NCBI GenBank assembly: GCA_018882965.1
Contig: VEQY01000032.1
Coordinates: 1-36,083, forward strand
Reading direction: 5' to 3'
DNA length: 36,083 nucleotides
Source of the DNA: Mycobacterium sp.
GTDB taxonomy: Bacteria > Actinomycetota > Actinomycetes > Mycobacteriales > Mycobacteriaceae
Made by a program: the position numbers and the translations under genes. Shown here piece after piece: positions 27,197 to 36,083 of the stretch; position 1 is the stretch's first letter, and each line of letters opens with the position of its first letter. A model generated the notes under the pieces. It did not search any database and was not told the origin of the DNA. It saw nothing but the letters and a program-made list of their open reading frames with translations.

Positions 27197-27853
27197 ATGC
27201 GATTGGTCCTCGCCGTGATCCTGGCGGCCGGCGGCTTGGCCGTGGCGCCCACGGCCGGTGCCGAGCCCTACAACTGCCCACCGGCCTGCGACAGCATTCC
27301 CGATTCGGCGTGGGTGCCACCGTGGTCGATCCCCTTGAACAGCCAGTACGGCTGGCCACAGCTGGCCGCGCTGGCCGTGACCTCGCCCGGGCCGCGGTTT
27401 CGCTTCGAGGAGATCTGTGCCTCGCCGCCACCGCCGCCGCCCGACCCGCGCGGCTATGTCGTCGCCGAGCGCGCCCTGGTGGTCAACCCGCCCGGCCAGT
27501 GGCAGCTGCAGGCACAGGTGTTGCACTGGACGGGCGAGACCTGGCGCGGCGGCGAACTGGCCGAACAGGTCTTCACCGCAGCGCTTGCCGCGTTGCGCGC
27601 CTGCCAGCAGACCAACCTGTTGGCCTCGCCGTCGCTCACCGTCGATGAACCCGATCGGTTGGCCGCGGTGATCAGCGGACCGGTGATCGTGCACCAGTAC
27701 CTGGTGGCCAATCGCGCCAACAGTTCGATCAGCGAACTGGCTCTCTGGGCGGTCGGCCCCCCGCTCACCCCGTGGCCGCCCATCGCCGACGCCGCCGTGC
27801 TCGACGCGCTCGGCGCGCCGCTGTGCACCGCATACATCGGCTCGTGCGGATGA
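27197..27853 (+). CDS. Exported protein of unknown function
   Basis: A 218-residue protein with a clear Sec signal peptide: MRLVLAVILAAGGLAVAPTA, cleavage probably after AGA before EPYNCPPACD (~residue 22). The mature part has six Cys, including YNCPPAC, EICA, RACQ and the C-terminal pairs LCTAYIGSCG, suggesting disulfides. A polyproline stretch (ASPPPPPPDP) lies at ~residue 76. The ATG follows GAGGTGAC, a good ribosome-binding site. I do not recognise a family with assigned activity. A -10-like TACGAT at 27154-27159 could serve it. Confidence 0.83.
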   Translation: MRLVLAVILAAGGLAVAPTAGAEPYNCPPACDSIPDSAWVPPWSIPLNSQYGWPQLAALAVTSPGPRFRFEEICASPPPPPPDPRGYVVAERALVVNPPGQWQLQAQVLHWTGETWRGGELAEQVFTAALAALRACQQTNLLASPSLTVDEPDRLAAVISGPVIVHQYLVANRANSSISELALWAVGPPLTPWPPIADAAVLDALGAPLCTAYIGSCG

Positions 27854-27861
27854 GCCGCCGG

Positions 27862-27867
27862 TAGGAT
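27862..27867 (+). promoter_or_regulatory. Putative -10 box of the purSQ operon
   Basis: TAGGAT lies 35 bp before the purS GTG. Unlike purD, purB, purC and purL, a leader of ~27 nt with AGAGGAG would be present. Confidence 0.4.
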
Positions 27868-27902
27868 CAAGCCGCACGATTCGCCGACCGCAGAGGAGCC
27901 GA

Positions 27903-28142
27903 GTGGGCCGGGTAGTAGTCAACGTGATGCCCAAGACCGAGATTCTCGACCCGCAGGGCCAGGCGATCGTCGGCGCCCTGGGCAGGCTGGGCCACGCCGG
28001 CGTCTCAGATGTCAGGCAGGGCAAGCGATTCGAACTCGAAGTCGACGACACCGTCACCGACGAGCAACTGACTGAGATCGCCGAGTCCCTGTTGGCCAAC
28101 ACCGTGATCGAGGACTGGTCGGTGACCAGGGAACCGTCGTGA
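27903..28142 (+). CDS. purS: FGAM synthase, PurS subunit
   Basis: A 79-residue small subunit with the PurS pattern [17 protein letters not shown], then [13 protein letters not shown]. It bridges PurQ and the small-type PurL in the three-part formylglycinamidine synthase that converts FGAR to FGAM. GTG 27903 follows AGAGGAG. Its TGA overlaps the purQ GTG by 4 nt. Confidence 0.96.
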   Translation: MGRVVVNVMPKTEILDPQGQAIVGALGRLGHAGVSDVRQGKRFELEVDDTVTDEQLTEIAESLLANTVIEDWSVTREPS

Positions 28143-28813
28143 CGGCCCGGATCGGTGTCATCACCTTCCCCGGCAGCCTCGATGACGTCGATGCCGCGCG
28201 TGCGGTGCGCCTTGCCGGAGCCGAGGCGGTCGGCCTGTGGCACGCCGACGCCGACCTCCGGGGTGTGGACGCGGTGGTGGTCCCGGGCGGGTTCTCCTAC
28301 GGGGACTACCTGCGTTGCGGAGCGATCGCCAAGTTTGCCCCCGTCATGGCGGAGGTCGTCACGGCCGCGAACGGCGGAATGCCGGTACTGGGGATCTGCA
28401 ACGGATTTCAGATCCTCTGCGAAGCCGGACTGCTGCCCGGCGCGCTGACCCGAAACGCGGGTCTGCACTTCATTTGCCGCGATGTCTGGCTGCGGGTGGA
28501 GTCGATCACCTCGGCGTGGACGTCGCGCTACGAGTGGGGTGCCGAGCTGCTGATCCCGCTGAAGTCCGGTGAGGGCCGTTATGTCGCACGCGAATCGGTG
28601 CTCGATGAACTCGAGGGCGAGGGCCGCGTCGCGTTTCGCTATGCCGACAACCCGAACGGCTCGATGCGCGACATCGCGGGCATCAGTTCCCCGAACGGGC
28701 GGGTGGTCGGTCTGATGCCGCACCCTGAGCACGCGACCGAACCCTTGACCGGACCCTCGGACGACGGACTGGGGATGTTCTACTCCGCCCTCGACGCGGT
28801 GCTGGCCGCCTGA
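28139..28813 (+). CDS. purQ: FGAM synthase, PurQ glutaminase subunit
   Basis: A 224-residue class I glutamine amidotransferase supplying ammonia to PurL. The nucleophile is Cys87 in [10 protein letters not shown], and His195/Glu197 are in [25 protein letters not shown] is the family hallmark. Length equals M. tuberculosis PurQ. The GTG start overlaps purS. The aminopeptidase gene follows 3 nt later; in M. tuberculosis the order is, from memory, interrupted by about ten genes (Rv0789-Rv0799) that are absent here. Confidence 0.97.
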   Translation: MTARIGVITFPGSLDDVDAARAVRLAGAEAVGLWHADADLRGVDAVVVPGGFSYGDYLRCGAIAKFAPVMAEVVTAANGGMPVLGICNGFQILCEAGLLPGALTRNAGLHFICRDVWLRVESITSAWTSRYEWGAELLIPLKSGEGRYVARESVLDELEGEGRVAFRYADNPNGSMRDIAGISSPNGRVVGLMPHPEHATEPLTGPSDDGLGMFYSALDAVLAA

Positions 28814-28816
28814 GCG

Positions 28817-30088
28817 ATGACGGCCACCGCGGAGGGACTGTGCGCGTTCATCGACGCCTCTCCGTCGCCGTTCCACGTCTGCGCAACCGTCGGGCAACGT
28901 CTGATCGCCGCCGGTTTCACCGAACTGGCCGAGACCGACCGGTGGGATGAGGCCGCGGCCGGCCGGTTCTTCACCGTGCGGGCGGGGTCGCTGATCGCCT
29001 GGGTCAGTGCGGGGCCCCTGGCGCCGTACCGCATCGTCGGCGCCCACACCGACAGCCCCAACCTGCGCGTCAAGCAGCAGCCGGATCGCGTCGATCCGAT
29101 GTGGCGGTTGGTGCGACTGCAGCCCTACGGCGGGGCGTGGCTGAACTCCTGGCTGGACCGCGACCTGGGTCTGAGCGGCCGGTTGTCGGTCCGGAGCGCC
29201 GAGGGCCGGGTGGAGGACCGGCTGGTGCGATTCGACGAGCCGCTGCTGCGGGTGCCGCAACTGGCCATCCACCTCGCCGAGGACCGCAACGCGGTGAGCC
29301 TGAACCCGCAGCGACACCTGGACGCGGTTTTCGGTGTGCGGGGCCCGGCGCGGCCGTTCCACCACGAGGTCGCCGAGTGGGCGGGGGTGGCGCCCACCGA
29401 CCTGCTCTCGGCGGATCTGATGACCCATGACCTGACGCCCTCGCGGGTCACCGGAGCCGACGGCGATCTCATCAGCGCGCCGCGGCTGGACAACCAGGCC
29501 AGCTGCTACGCCGGCCTGGAAGCGCTGCTGGCCGCCGAGTCGGACGCGCACACGCCCGTGCTGGCCCTGTTCGACCACGAGGAGGTGGGTTCGACGTCCG
29601 ACCATGGTGCGCAATCGGACTTCCTGCGCACCACGCTGGAGCGGATCGTGCTCGCCGCCGGCGGTGACCGGGAGGACTTCCTGCGGCTGACGACGGCCTC
29701 GATGGTGGCGTCGGCCGACATGGCGCACGCCACCCACCCGAACTACCCCGAACGGCACGAACCCGGCCACCTCATCCAGGTCAACGGCGGTCCGGTGCTC
29801 AAGGCCCAGCCGAACCTGCGGTACGCCACCGACAGCCGCACGGCCGCGGCGTTCGCACTCGCCTGCCGGCAGGCCGGGGTCGCGCTGCAGCGCTACGAGC
29901 ACCGCGCCGATCTGCCATGCGGTTCAACCATCGGGCCGATGACGGCGGCGCGCACCGGTATTCCCACCGTCGACGTCGGTGCGCCGCAACTGGCCATGCA
30001 CTCGGCACGCGAACTGATGGGGGCGGCCGACGTCGCGGCCTACGCTGCGGCCCTGCAAGCGTTTCTCGAGCCGGCGAGGTCCCCGTGA
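28817..30088 (+). CDS. pepC: M18-family aminopeptidase
   Basis: A 423-residue aspartyl aminopeptidase-type dinuclear zinc enzyme removing N-terminal residues from peptides. Metal ligands lie in [13 protein letters not shown] (His), PRLDNQASC (Asp), [13 protein letters not shown] (Glu pair), SADMAHA (Asp) and [10 protein letters not shown] (His). The ATG begins 3 nt after purQ, and the stop overlaps the glyoxalase start as GTGA, so it is probably on the purS-purQ mRNA. Equivalent to Rv0800 (433 residues). Confidence 0.94.
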   Translation: MTATAEGLCAFIDASPSPFHVCATVGQRLIAAGFTELAETDRWDEAAAGRFFTVRAGSLIAWVSAGPLAPYRIVGAHTDSPNLRVKQQPDRVDPMWRLVRLQPYGGAWLNSWLDRDLGLSGRLSVRSAEGRVEDRLVRFDEPLLRVPQLAIHLAEDRNAVSLNPQRHLDAVFGVRGPARPFHHEVAEWAGVAPTDLLSADLMTHDLTPSRVTGADGDLISAPRLDNQASCYAGLEALLAAESDAHTPVLALFDHEEVGSTSDHGAQSDFLRTTLERIVLAAGGDREDFLRLTTASMVASADMAHATHPNYPERHEPGHLIQVNGGPVLKAQPNLRYATDSRTAAAFALACRQAGVALQRYEHRADLPCGSTIGPMTAARTGIPTVDVGAPQLAMHSARELMGAADVAAYAAALQAFLEPARSP

Positions 30089-30438
30089 CCCTCAGCCTGG
30101 AGATGATCACCATCGACTGCGCCGATCCGCCAGGGCTGGCCGGCTGGTGGGCGGCCGCCATCGGAGGTGAGGTGGTGGCCCTGTCCGGCGGGGGGTTCAC
30201 CCTGGTGGCCCGGGAGGGCTGGCCCGCTCTCGGGTTCCAACGGGTGGATCACCCGACGCCGGGCAAAAACCGCATGCACGTCGACCTGATGACCGCCGAC
30301 CTCGACGCCGAGGTCGCGCGCCTCGTCGGCCTCGGTGCTGTGGAGACCGCCCGGCATTCGGTCGAGGGGGGCTTGCGCTGGGCGGTGATGGCCGATCCCG
30401 ACGGCAACGCGTTCTGCGTGGCCGCGACGCGGGACTGA
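30085..30438 (+). CDS. Glyoxalase/VOC-fold protein (Rv0801-like)
   Basis: A 117-residue vicinal-oxygen-chelate domain: [18 protein letters not shown] at the first beta-alpha unit, then [20 protein letters not shown] and a C-terminal [11 protein letters not shown]. This is the Glyoxalase_6-type subfamily. Some metal-binding positions (early Glu/Asp, HVD His) are present. Substrate unknown; most such mycobacterial proteins are uncharacterised. The GTG start overlaps the aminopeptidase stop. Confidence 0.9.
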   Translation: MTLSLEMITIDCADPPGLAGWWAAAIGGEVVALSGGGFTLVAREGWPALGFQRVDHPTPGKNRMHVDLMTADLDAEVARLVGLGAVETARHSVEGGLRWAVMADPDGNAFCVAATRD

Positions 30439-30445
30439 CCCTCAC

Positions 30446-30451
30446 TAGACT
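30446..30451 (+). promoter_or_regulatory. Putative -10 box of leaderless purL
   Basis: TAGACT ends 7 nt before GTG 30459, within the 20-bp gap after the glyoxalase gene. No SD is present. purL could also be reached by read-through from the purSQ operon. Confidence 0.5.
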
Positions 30452-30458
30452 CACCCCC

Positions 30459-32734
<2,276 letters not shown>

Positions 32735-32738
<4 letters not shown>

Positions 32739-34456
32739 GGCAGTCGGTGGCGGCCTGGGCGCTGGGTCTGCTGCGGCTGGACTTCACCGGTATCGCGTTC
32801 GGAGCGCTGTTCTTCTGTCTGTCGCTGACCCCCTCGCTGTTGCCCCGCGACTGGATCAGCGCCGGAGTGATCGGCGGCATCAATGCGGCCGTCGGGTACG
32901 GGATCGGCGTTCTCGCCGCAGTCGCGGTGCGCGGGTTGATGCTGCGCGGCCGCAACTGGTGGCCCCCGTCCCGGCGGGTGCGGTTACGGCTGCAGACCGC
33001 CACGGCCGCGGCGGCGATCGTCGCCGGCCTTCTGATGGTGGTTCCGGCGGCGGCTTGGCAGCGTCGGGTGGCTGAACTGATGGGCATCACCGGACCGGAC
33101 ACCGGGGGTTACCTTCGCGTCCTGCCGGTGGCCGTCGTGACCGCGGGCGCTCTGATCGCGGGGGCTCGGGTGATCAAGGATGCGATCAAACACCTTGCCC
33201 GGTGGATGATCAGACGCTGGCGTATCGACGACGAGGTGGCTATGTTCGTCGGCACCGCGGTCGTGGTCGCGGTGCTCATCACCGTCGTCAACGGCGTGCT
33301 GTTCCGTGGTTTCGTCGCCGGAGCGAGCGTGGTCTTCCAACCCCAGAACAGCACCACGCAAACCGGTGTGGCTCAGCCACAGCTGCCCGAACGGTCCGGT
33401 AGCCCGGACTCTTTCGTGCCGTGGGACACCCTGGGTTTCCAGGGCCGCACCTTCGTGGCCACCGGACCGCGCGCCGAGGAACTCACCGCGCTCAACGGCC
33501 GAACCGCCAAGCAGCCGATTCGGATCTACGCCGGCCTGCAGTCCGGCGACAGTGTCGAGGGCCGGGTGGCACTGCTGCTCTCCGAACTGCAGCGCACCCG
33601 CGCCTTCGAGCGGCGCGTCCTGGTGATCGTTCCGACCACCGGGACCGGCTGGGTCGACCCGGTGGCGGCTCGCGCGATCGAGTCGATCTACAACGGCGAC
33701 ACCGCCCTGGTGGCCATGCAGTACTCGTATCTGCCGAGCTGGATCTCCTTCCTGGCCGACCGGTCGACGTCGGTCGAGGCGGGCCGGGCGATGATCGAGG
33801 CCGTAGCGCGGCGCTGGTCGCAATGGCCGGCCGGGAGCAGGCCACGACTTGCCCTCTACGGCGAGAGCCTGGGCGCGATGGCCGGGCAGGGTGCGTTCGG
33901 GTATCTGCCCGACGTCGCCGAGAAGGGTTTCTCCTCGGTGCTGTGGGTCGGGCCGCCGAATGCCAGCCCGCTGTGGCAGGCGCTGACGGTACGGCGCGAT
34001 CCGGGCACGCCCGAGGTTGAGCCCCGCTACGACGACGGCCGCACGGTGCGCTTCGCGCAGTCGGCCAGTTCCGCGGAGATCGCCACGGTCGCCGCGCCGC
34101 CCTGGCCGGATACCCGCGTGCTGTTCCTGCAGCATGCCTCCGACCCGGTGGTGTGGTGGTCGCCTGATCTGCTGCTGCAACGCCCGGACTGGCTCACCGA
34201 AGCGCCGGGATTCGATCGCACCCCGTCGATGCGCTGGTATCCGATCGTGACGTTCCTTCAGGTCACCGCGGACATGGCCGGCAACGTCACCGATTCGGCA
34301 GGCATACCGACCGGCCACGGCCACAACTACGGTGACCGCCAACTCGACGGGTGGGTGGCGGTGGCCGCGCCCGCGGGGTGGACGCCCGCCGACACCGAAC
34401 GGGTCCGCGGCGGTCTGCGGGAGGCGATGGCCGCGGGCGGACCGGAGTTCGCGTGA
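32735..34456 (+). CDS. Membrane-anchored alpha/beta-hydrolase family protein (DUF of Abhydrolase_9 type)
   Basis: A 573-residue protein with four to five TM segments in the first ~190 residues (for example [53 protein letters not shown]) followed by a large domain. The nucleophile elbow is [13 protein letters not shown] (~residue 370-382), with late Asp in ASDPVVWW and His in TGHGHNYG. It is the Abhydrolase_9 N+C pattern found in actinobacteria and is similar to M. tuberculosis Rv1069c from memory. An envelope lipid esterase/thioesterase is a guess. ATG 32735 overlaps the purL stop. I recall no such gene at this place in M. tuberculosis. Confidence 0.88.
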
Positions 34457-35088
34457 GCGGCGGCCGAGGACCACGGGTGCGTGCCGTCGCGCTCGCCGTC
34501 GCTCTGGTGGCATGGAGTTTCACCGCCGGCCTGCGCCACCCCTGGCGACGACACCCGCTGCTGCAGGCCGGGCTGGGCACCGTTCTCGCGCTGGGTGCGC
34601 GGGCTCCGCTGGGCCTGCGCCCGCCGCCCGCCGCCGCGGGTCTGCGACTGGGTGGTGCCGCGGCGGGCATCGTCACCGCGGCGGTCGCGGTCTTCGCTGC
34701 CTCGCCGCGCGTGCGCGCTGCGATGGCCGCCCGGGAGCTGCCGAACCGGCCCTGGCGCTGGTTGGCGATCGAGATCCCGCTCGGCACCGTGTGGTCGGAG
34801 GAGACAGCCTTCCGGGGGGCGCTGGCGGCGGCGGGCCGGGGAGCGTTCGGTCCGACCGGCGGGCGGCTGCTGCAGGCGCTGGCCTTCGGTCTCAGTCACA
34901 TCCCCGACGCCCGTGGCACCGGCGAACCGATGGTGGCGACGGTGGTGCTGACCGGATCGGCCGGCTGGGTGTTCGCCCTGCTGGCCGAGCGTTCGGGCAG
35001 CCTGCTCGCGCCCATGCTGGCGCATGCGGCGGCGAACGAGGCCGGCGCGCTGGCAGCGCTGGCGGTACGTCACCGCGCCGGGAAGTGA
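34453..35088 (+). CDS. CPBP-family intramembrane metalloprotease (Rv0804-like)
   Basis: A 211-residue membrane protein of the CAAX protease/bacteriocin-processing family. Motif 1 is SEETAFRGALAA (EExxxR, ~residue 116), motif 2 is FGLSHIPDA (FxxxH), and a third His lies in MLAHAAANEAGA. Hydrophobic segments at ~15-35, ~60-80, ~145-165 and ~170-190 fit integral topology. The GTG start overlaps the hydrolase stop as GTGA. The substrate is unknown. Equivalent to Rv0804 in place. Confidence 0.88.
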   Translation: MSGGRGPRVRAVALAVALVAWSFTAGLRHPWRRHPLLQAGLGTVLALGARAPLGLRPPPAAAGLRLGGAAAGIVTAAVAVFAASPRVRAAMAARELPNRPWRWLAIEIPLGTVWSEETAFRGALAAAGRGAFGPTGGRLLQALAFGLSHIPDARGTGEPMVATVVLTGSAGWVFALLAERSGSLLAPMLAHAAANEAGALAALAVRHRAGK

Positions 35089-35105
35089 GACCGAAAAGGG
35101 AGACC

Positions 35106-35510
35106 GTGGCCGGATTCCGAATGATCGACCCCGAAGCCGTCCTGGCCGCCCTGCGGGCGGTGGAGCCGTGGCTGCGGGAAGGCCGGGACCCGGAGCCCGA
35201 CCGGACGGTGGTCGCGCAGGCCGTCCGGCTGACCGCCCGCGCCCTGGCCGCGCGGGCGCCTGGGCGCAGCGTCGAACTTCGCGTGCCTCCTTTCGTTGCG
35301 GTGCAATGCATTTCGGGTCCGTCTCACAGCCGCGGCACGCCGCCGAATGTGGTCGAGACCGATGCCCGCACCTGGCTGCTGCTGGCATGCGGCCTGATGA
35401 CCCTCGATGCGGCCCGGTCCGCCGGCACGATCCGGTTGTCCGGGCCCCGAGCAGCCCATATCGGCTCGTCATTGCCGCTGGTCAGCCTTGGTGGGGGCGA
35501 ACACGCCTGA
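35106..35510 (+). CDS. SCP-like sterol-carrier-family protein (Rv0807-like)
   Basis: A 134-residue protein with the SCP/MDMPI C-terminal type pattern: IDPEAVLAALRAVEPWL, then VELRVPPFVAVQCISGP and RGTPPNVVETDARTWLLLACG. GTG 35106 is 2 nt after GGGAG, tight for an SD; ATG 35121 gives 129 residues like Rv0807 (129, recalled). Both starts are possible. It is 17 bp after the protease gene and precedes purF by 83 bp. Rv0805/Rv0806c, which I recall in between in M. tuberculosis, are absent. Function unknown. Confidence 0.82.
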   Translation: MAGFRMIDPEAVLAALRAVEPWLREGRDPEPDRTVVAQAVRLTARALAARAPGRSVELRVPPFVAVQCISGPSHSRGTPPNVVETDARTWLLLACGLMTLDAARSAGTIRLSGPRAAHIGSSLPLVSLGGGEHA

Positions 35511-35550
35511 CGCGCACCAGCACGATTCCGGGATTTGGGCCCGATGACCG

Positions 35551-35556
35551 TAGACT
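35551..35556 (+). promoter_or_regulatory. Putative -10 box of purF
   Basis: TAGACT lies 37 bp before the purF GTG; the same hexamer serves purL. A leader of ~30 nt with GGGAG would follow. Confidence 0.45.
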
Positions 35557-35593
35557 GACGGGACCGCCGACGCGCCAGGGAGCAGCCCATATC

Positions 35594-36083
35594 GTGACCG
35601 GTCAACTGGAGAACCCACCCCGGGAGGAATGCGGCGTCTTCGGCGTCTGGGCCCCCGGCGAGGAAGTCGCCAAACTCACCTACTACGGCCTCTACGCATT
35701 GCAGCACCGCGGCCAGGAGGCCGCCGGTATCGCGGTCGCCGACGGCTCGCAGGTTCTGGTGTTCAAGGACCTCGGCCTGGTCAGTCAGGTGTTCGATGAG
35801 CAGACGCTTGCCGCCATGCCCGGCCACGTCGCGATCGGCCACTGCCGCTACTCCACCACCGGGTCCACGACCTGGGAGAACGCCCAGCCGGTGTTCCGCA
35901 ACACTGCTGCTGGAACCGGACTTGCGTTGGGGCACAACGGAAATCTGGTCAACACGACCGAACTCGCCGACCGCGCCCGTGCGGCCGGGCTGCTCAACCA
36001 CGGGGAGTCCTGCGCGACCACCGACTCCGACATCCTGGGTGCGCTGCTGGCCAACGGCGCGGCGGATTCCAGCATCGAGCAGG
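35594..36083 (+). CDS. purF: Amidophosphoribosyltransferase (3' end outside window)
   Basis: First step of purine synthesis: PRPP + glutamine to phosphoribosylamine. Only the first 163 codons are visible, covering part of the N-terminal Ntn-type glutaminase domain. The catalytic Cys13 is in ECGVFGVWAPG, so a 12-residue propeptide (TGQLENPPREE after Met) must be removed. YALQHRGQEAAGI, IGHCRYSTTG, NTAAGTGLALGHNGNLVN and TTDSDILGALL are family motifs. GTG 35594 is the first start codon in frame after the -10 box. The phosphoribosyltransferase domain and the expected Fe-S Cys lie beyond the window. Confidence 0.96.
   Translation, partial: MTGQLENPPREECGVFGVWAPGEEVAKLTYYGLYALQHRGQEAAGIAVADGSQVLVFKDLGLVSQVFDEQTLAAMPGHVAIGHCRYSTTGSTTWENAQPVFRNTAAGTGLALGHNGNLVNTTELADRARAAGLLNHGESCATTDSDILGALLANGAADSSIEQ

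Noticed and set aside
27173..29902. 909-codon antisense open frame across purS, purQ and the aminopeptidase gene
   Set aside because: Low-complexity composition without motifs, lying opposite clear pur genes; typical GC-skew artefact.

Overview
The window is high-GC, densely packed chromosomal DNA of a mycobacterium, most likely a non-tuberculous Mycobacterium/Mycolicibacterium. The evidence is the gene content and order, frequent GTG starts, 1-4 nt stop/start overlaps, and close protein similarity (recalled, not searched) to the M. tuberculosis stretch Rv0759c-Rv0808, which holds the scattered purine genes.

Layout. (1) 1-837: the 3' end of a secreted-type glycine-rich protein with an Ig-like domain, then a tRNA-Thr(UGU) gene on the minus strand. 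(2) 838-8369, minus strand: a compact sterol-type operon led by a TetR regulator, followed by CYP123-like P450, SDR, CYP51, a 3Fe-4S-type ferredoxin, an NTF2-fold protein, a zinc alcohol dehydrogenase, a second NTF2/ketosteroid-isomerase-like protein and a HIT protein, with a decapeptide-repeat protein at the end. (3) 8534-12006, plus strand: a divergent aldehyde dehydrogenase / SDR / 3-hydroxyisobutyrate dehydrogenase-like / carboxymuconolactone decarboxylase-like operon, probably under the same TetR regulator because a related palindrome lies at both ends of the divergent region. (4) 12015-24974: purD, purB and purC transcription units alternating with divergent or convergent partners (small membrane proteins, DUF429, Tat esterase, TetR-SDR, CYP126, oligopeptidase B). 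(5) 25011-27853: DUF2334 deacetylase-like protein, SDR plus metallo-beta-lactamase-fold pair, exported protein. (6) 27903-36083: purS-purQ-M18 aminopeptidase-glyoxalase, then purL-alpha/beta hydrolase-CAAX protease-SCP-like protein, and the start of purF, cut by the window end.

Function. PurF, PurD, PurS/PurQ/PurL, PurC and PurB cover steps 1, 2, 4, 7 and 8 of de novo IMP synthesis. Four of the pur transcription units (purD, purB, purC, purL) look leaderless, with a TANNNT -10 hexamer 6-8 nt before the start codon. purB and purC share an identical 24-bp bidirectional layout, in which the -10 boxes of the two divergent genes share a TA dinucleotide.

The most unusual structure is an 864-bp gene (AbiEi-like winged helix plus DUF559 endonuclease-like domain) flanked by a 50-bp direct repeat with one mismatch. 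Each repeat copy carries the 3' end of cyp126, the intergenic hairpin and the last codons of the convergent gene. This looks like an insertion scar at the cyp126/membrane-protein junction. No transposase, CRISPR array or rRNA was seen. No gene-free stretch exceeds about 165 bp.
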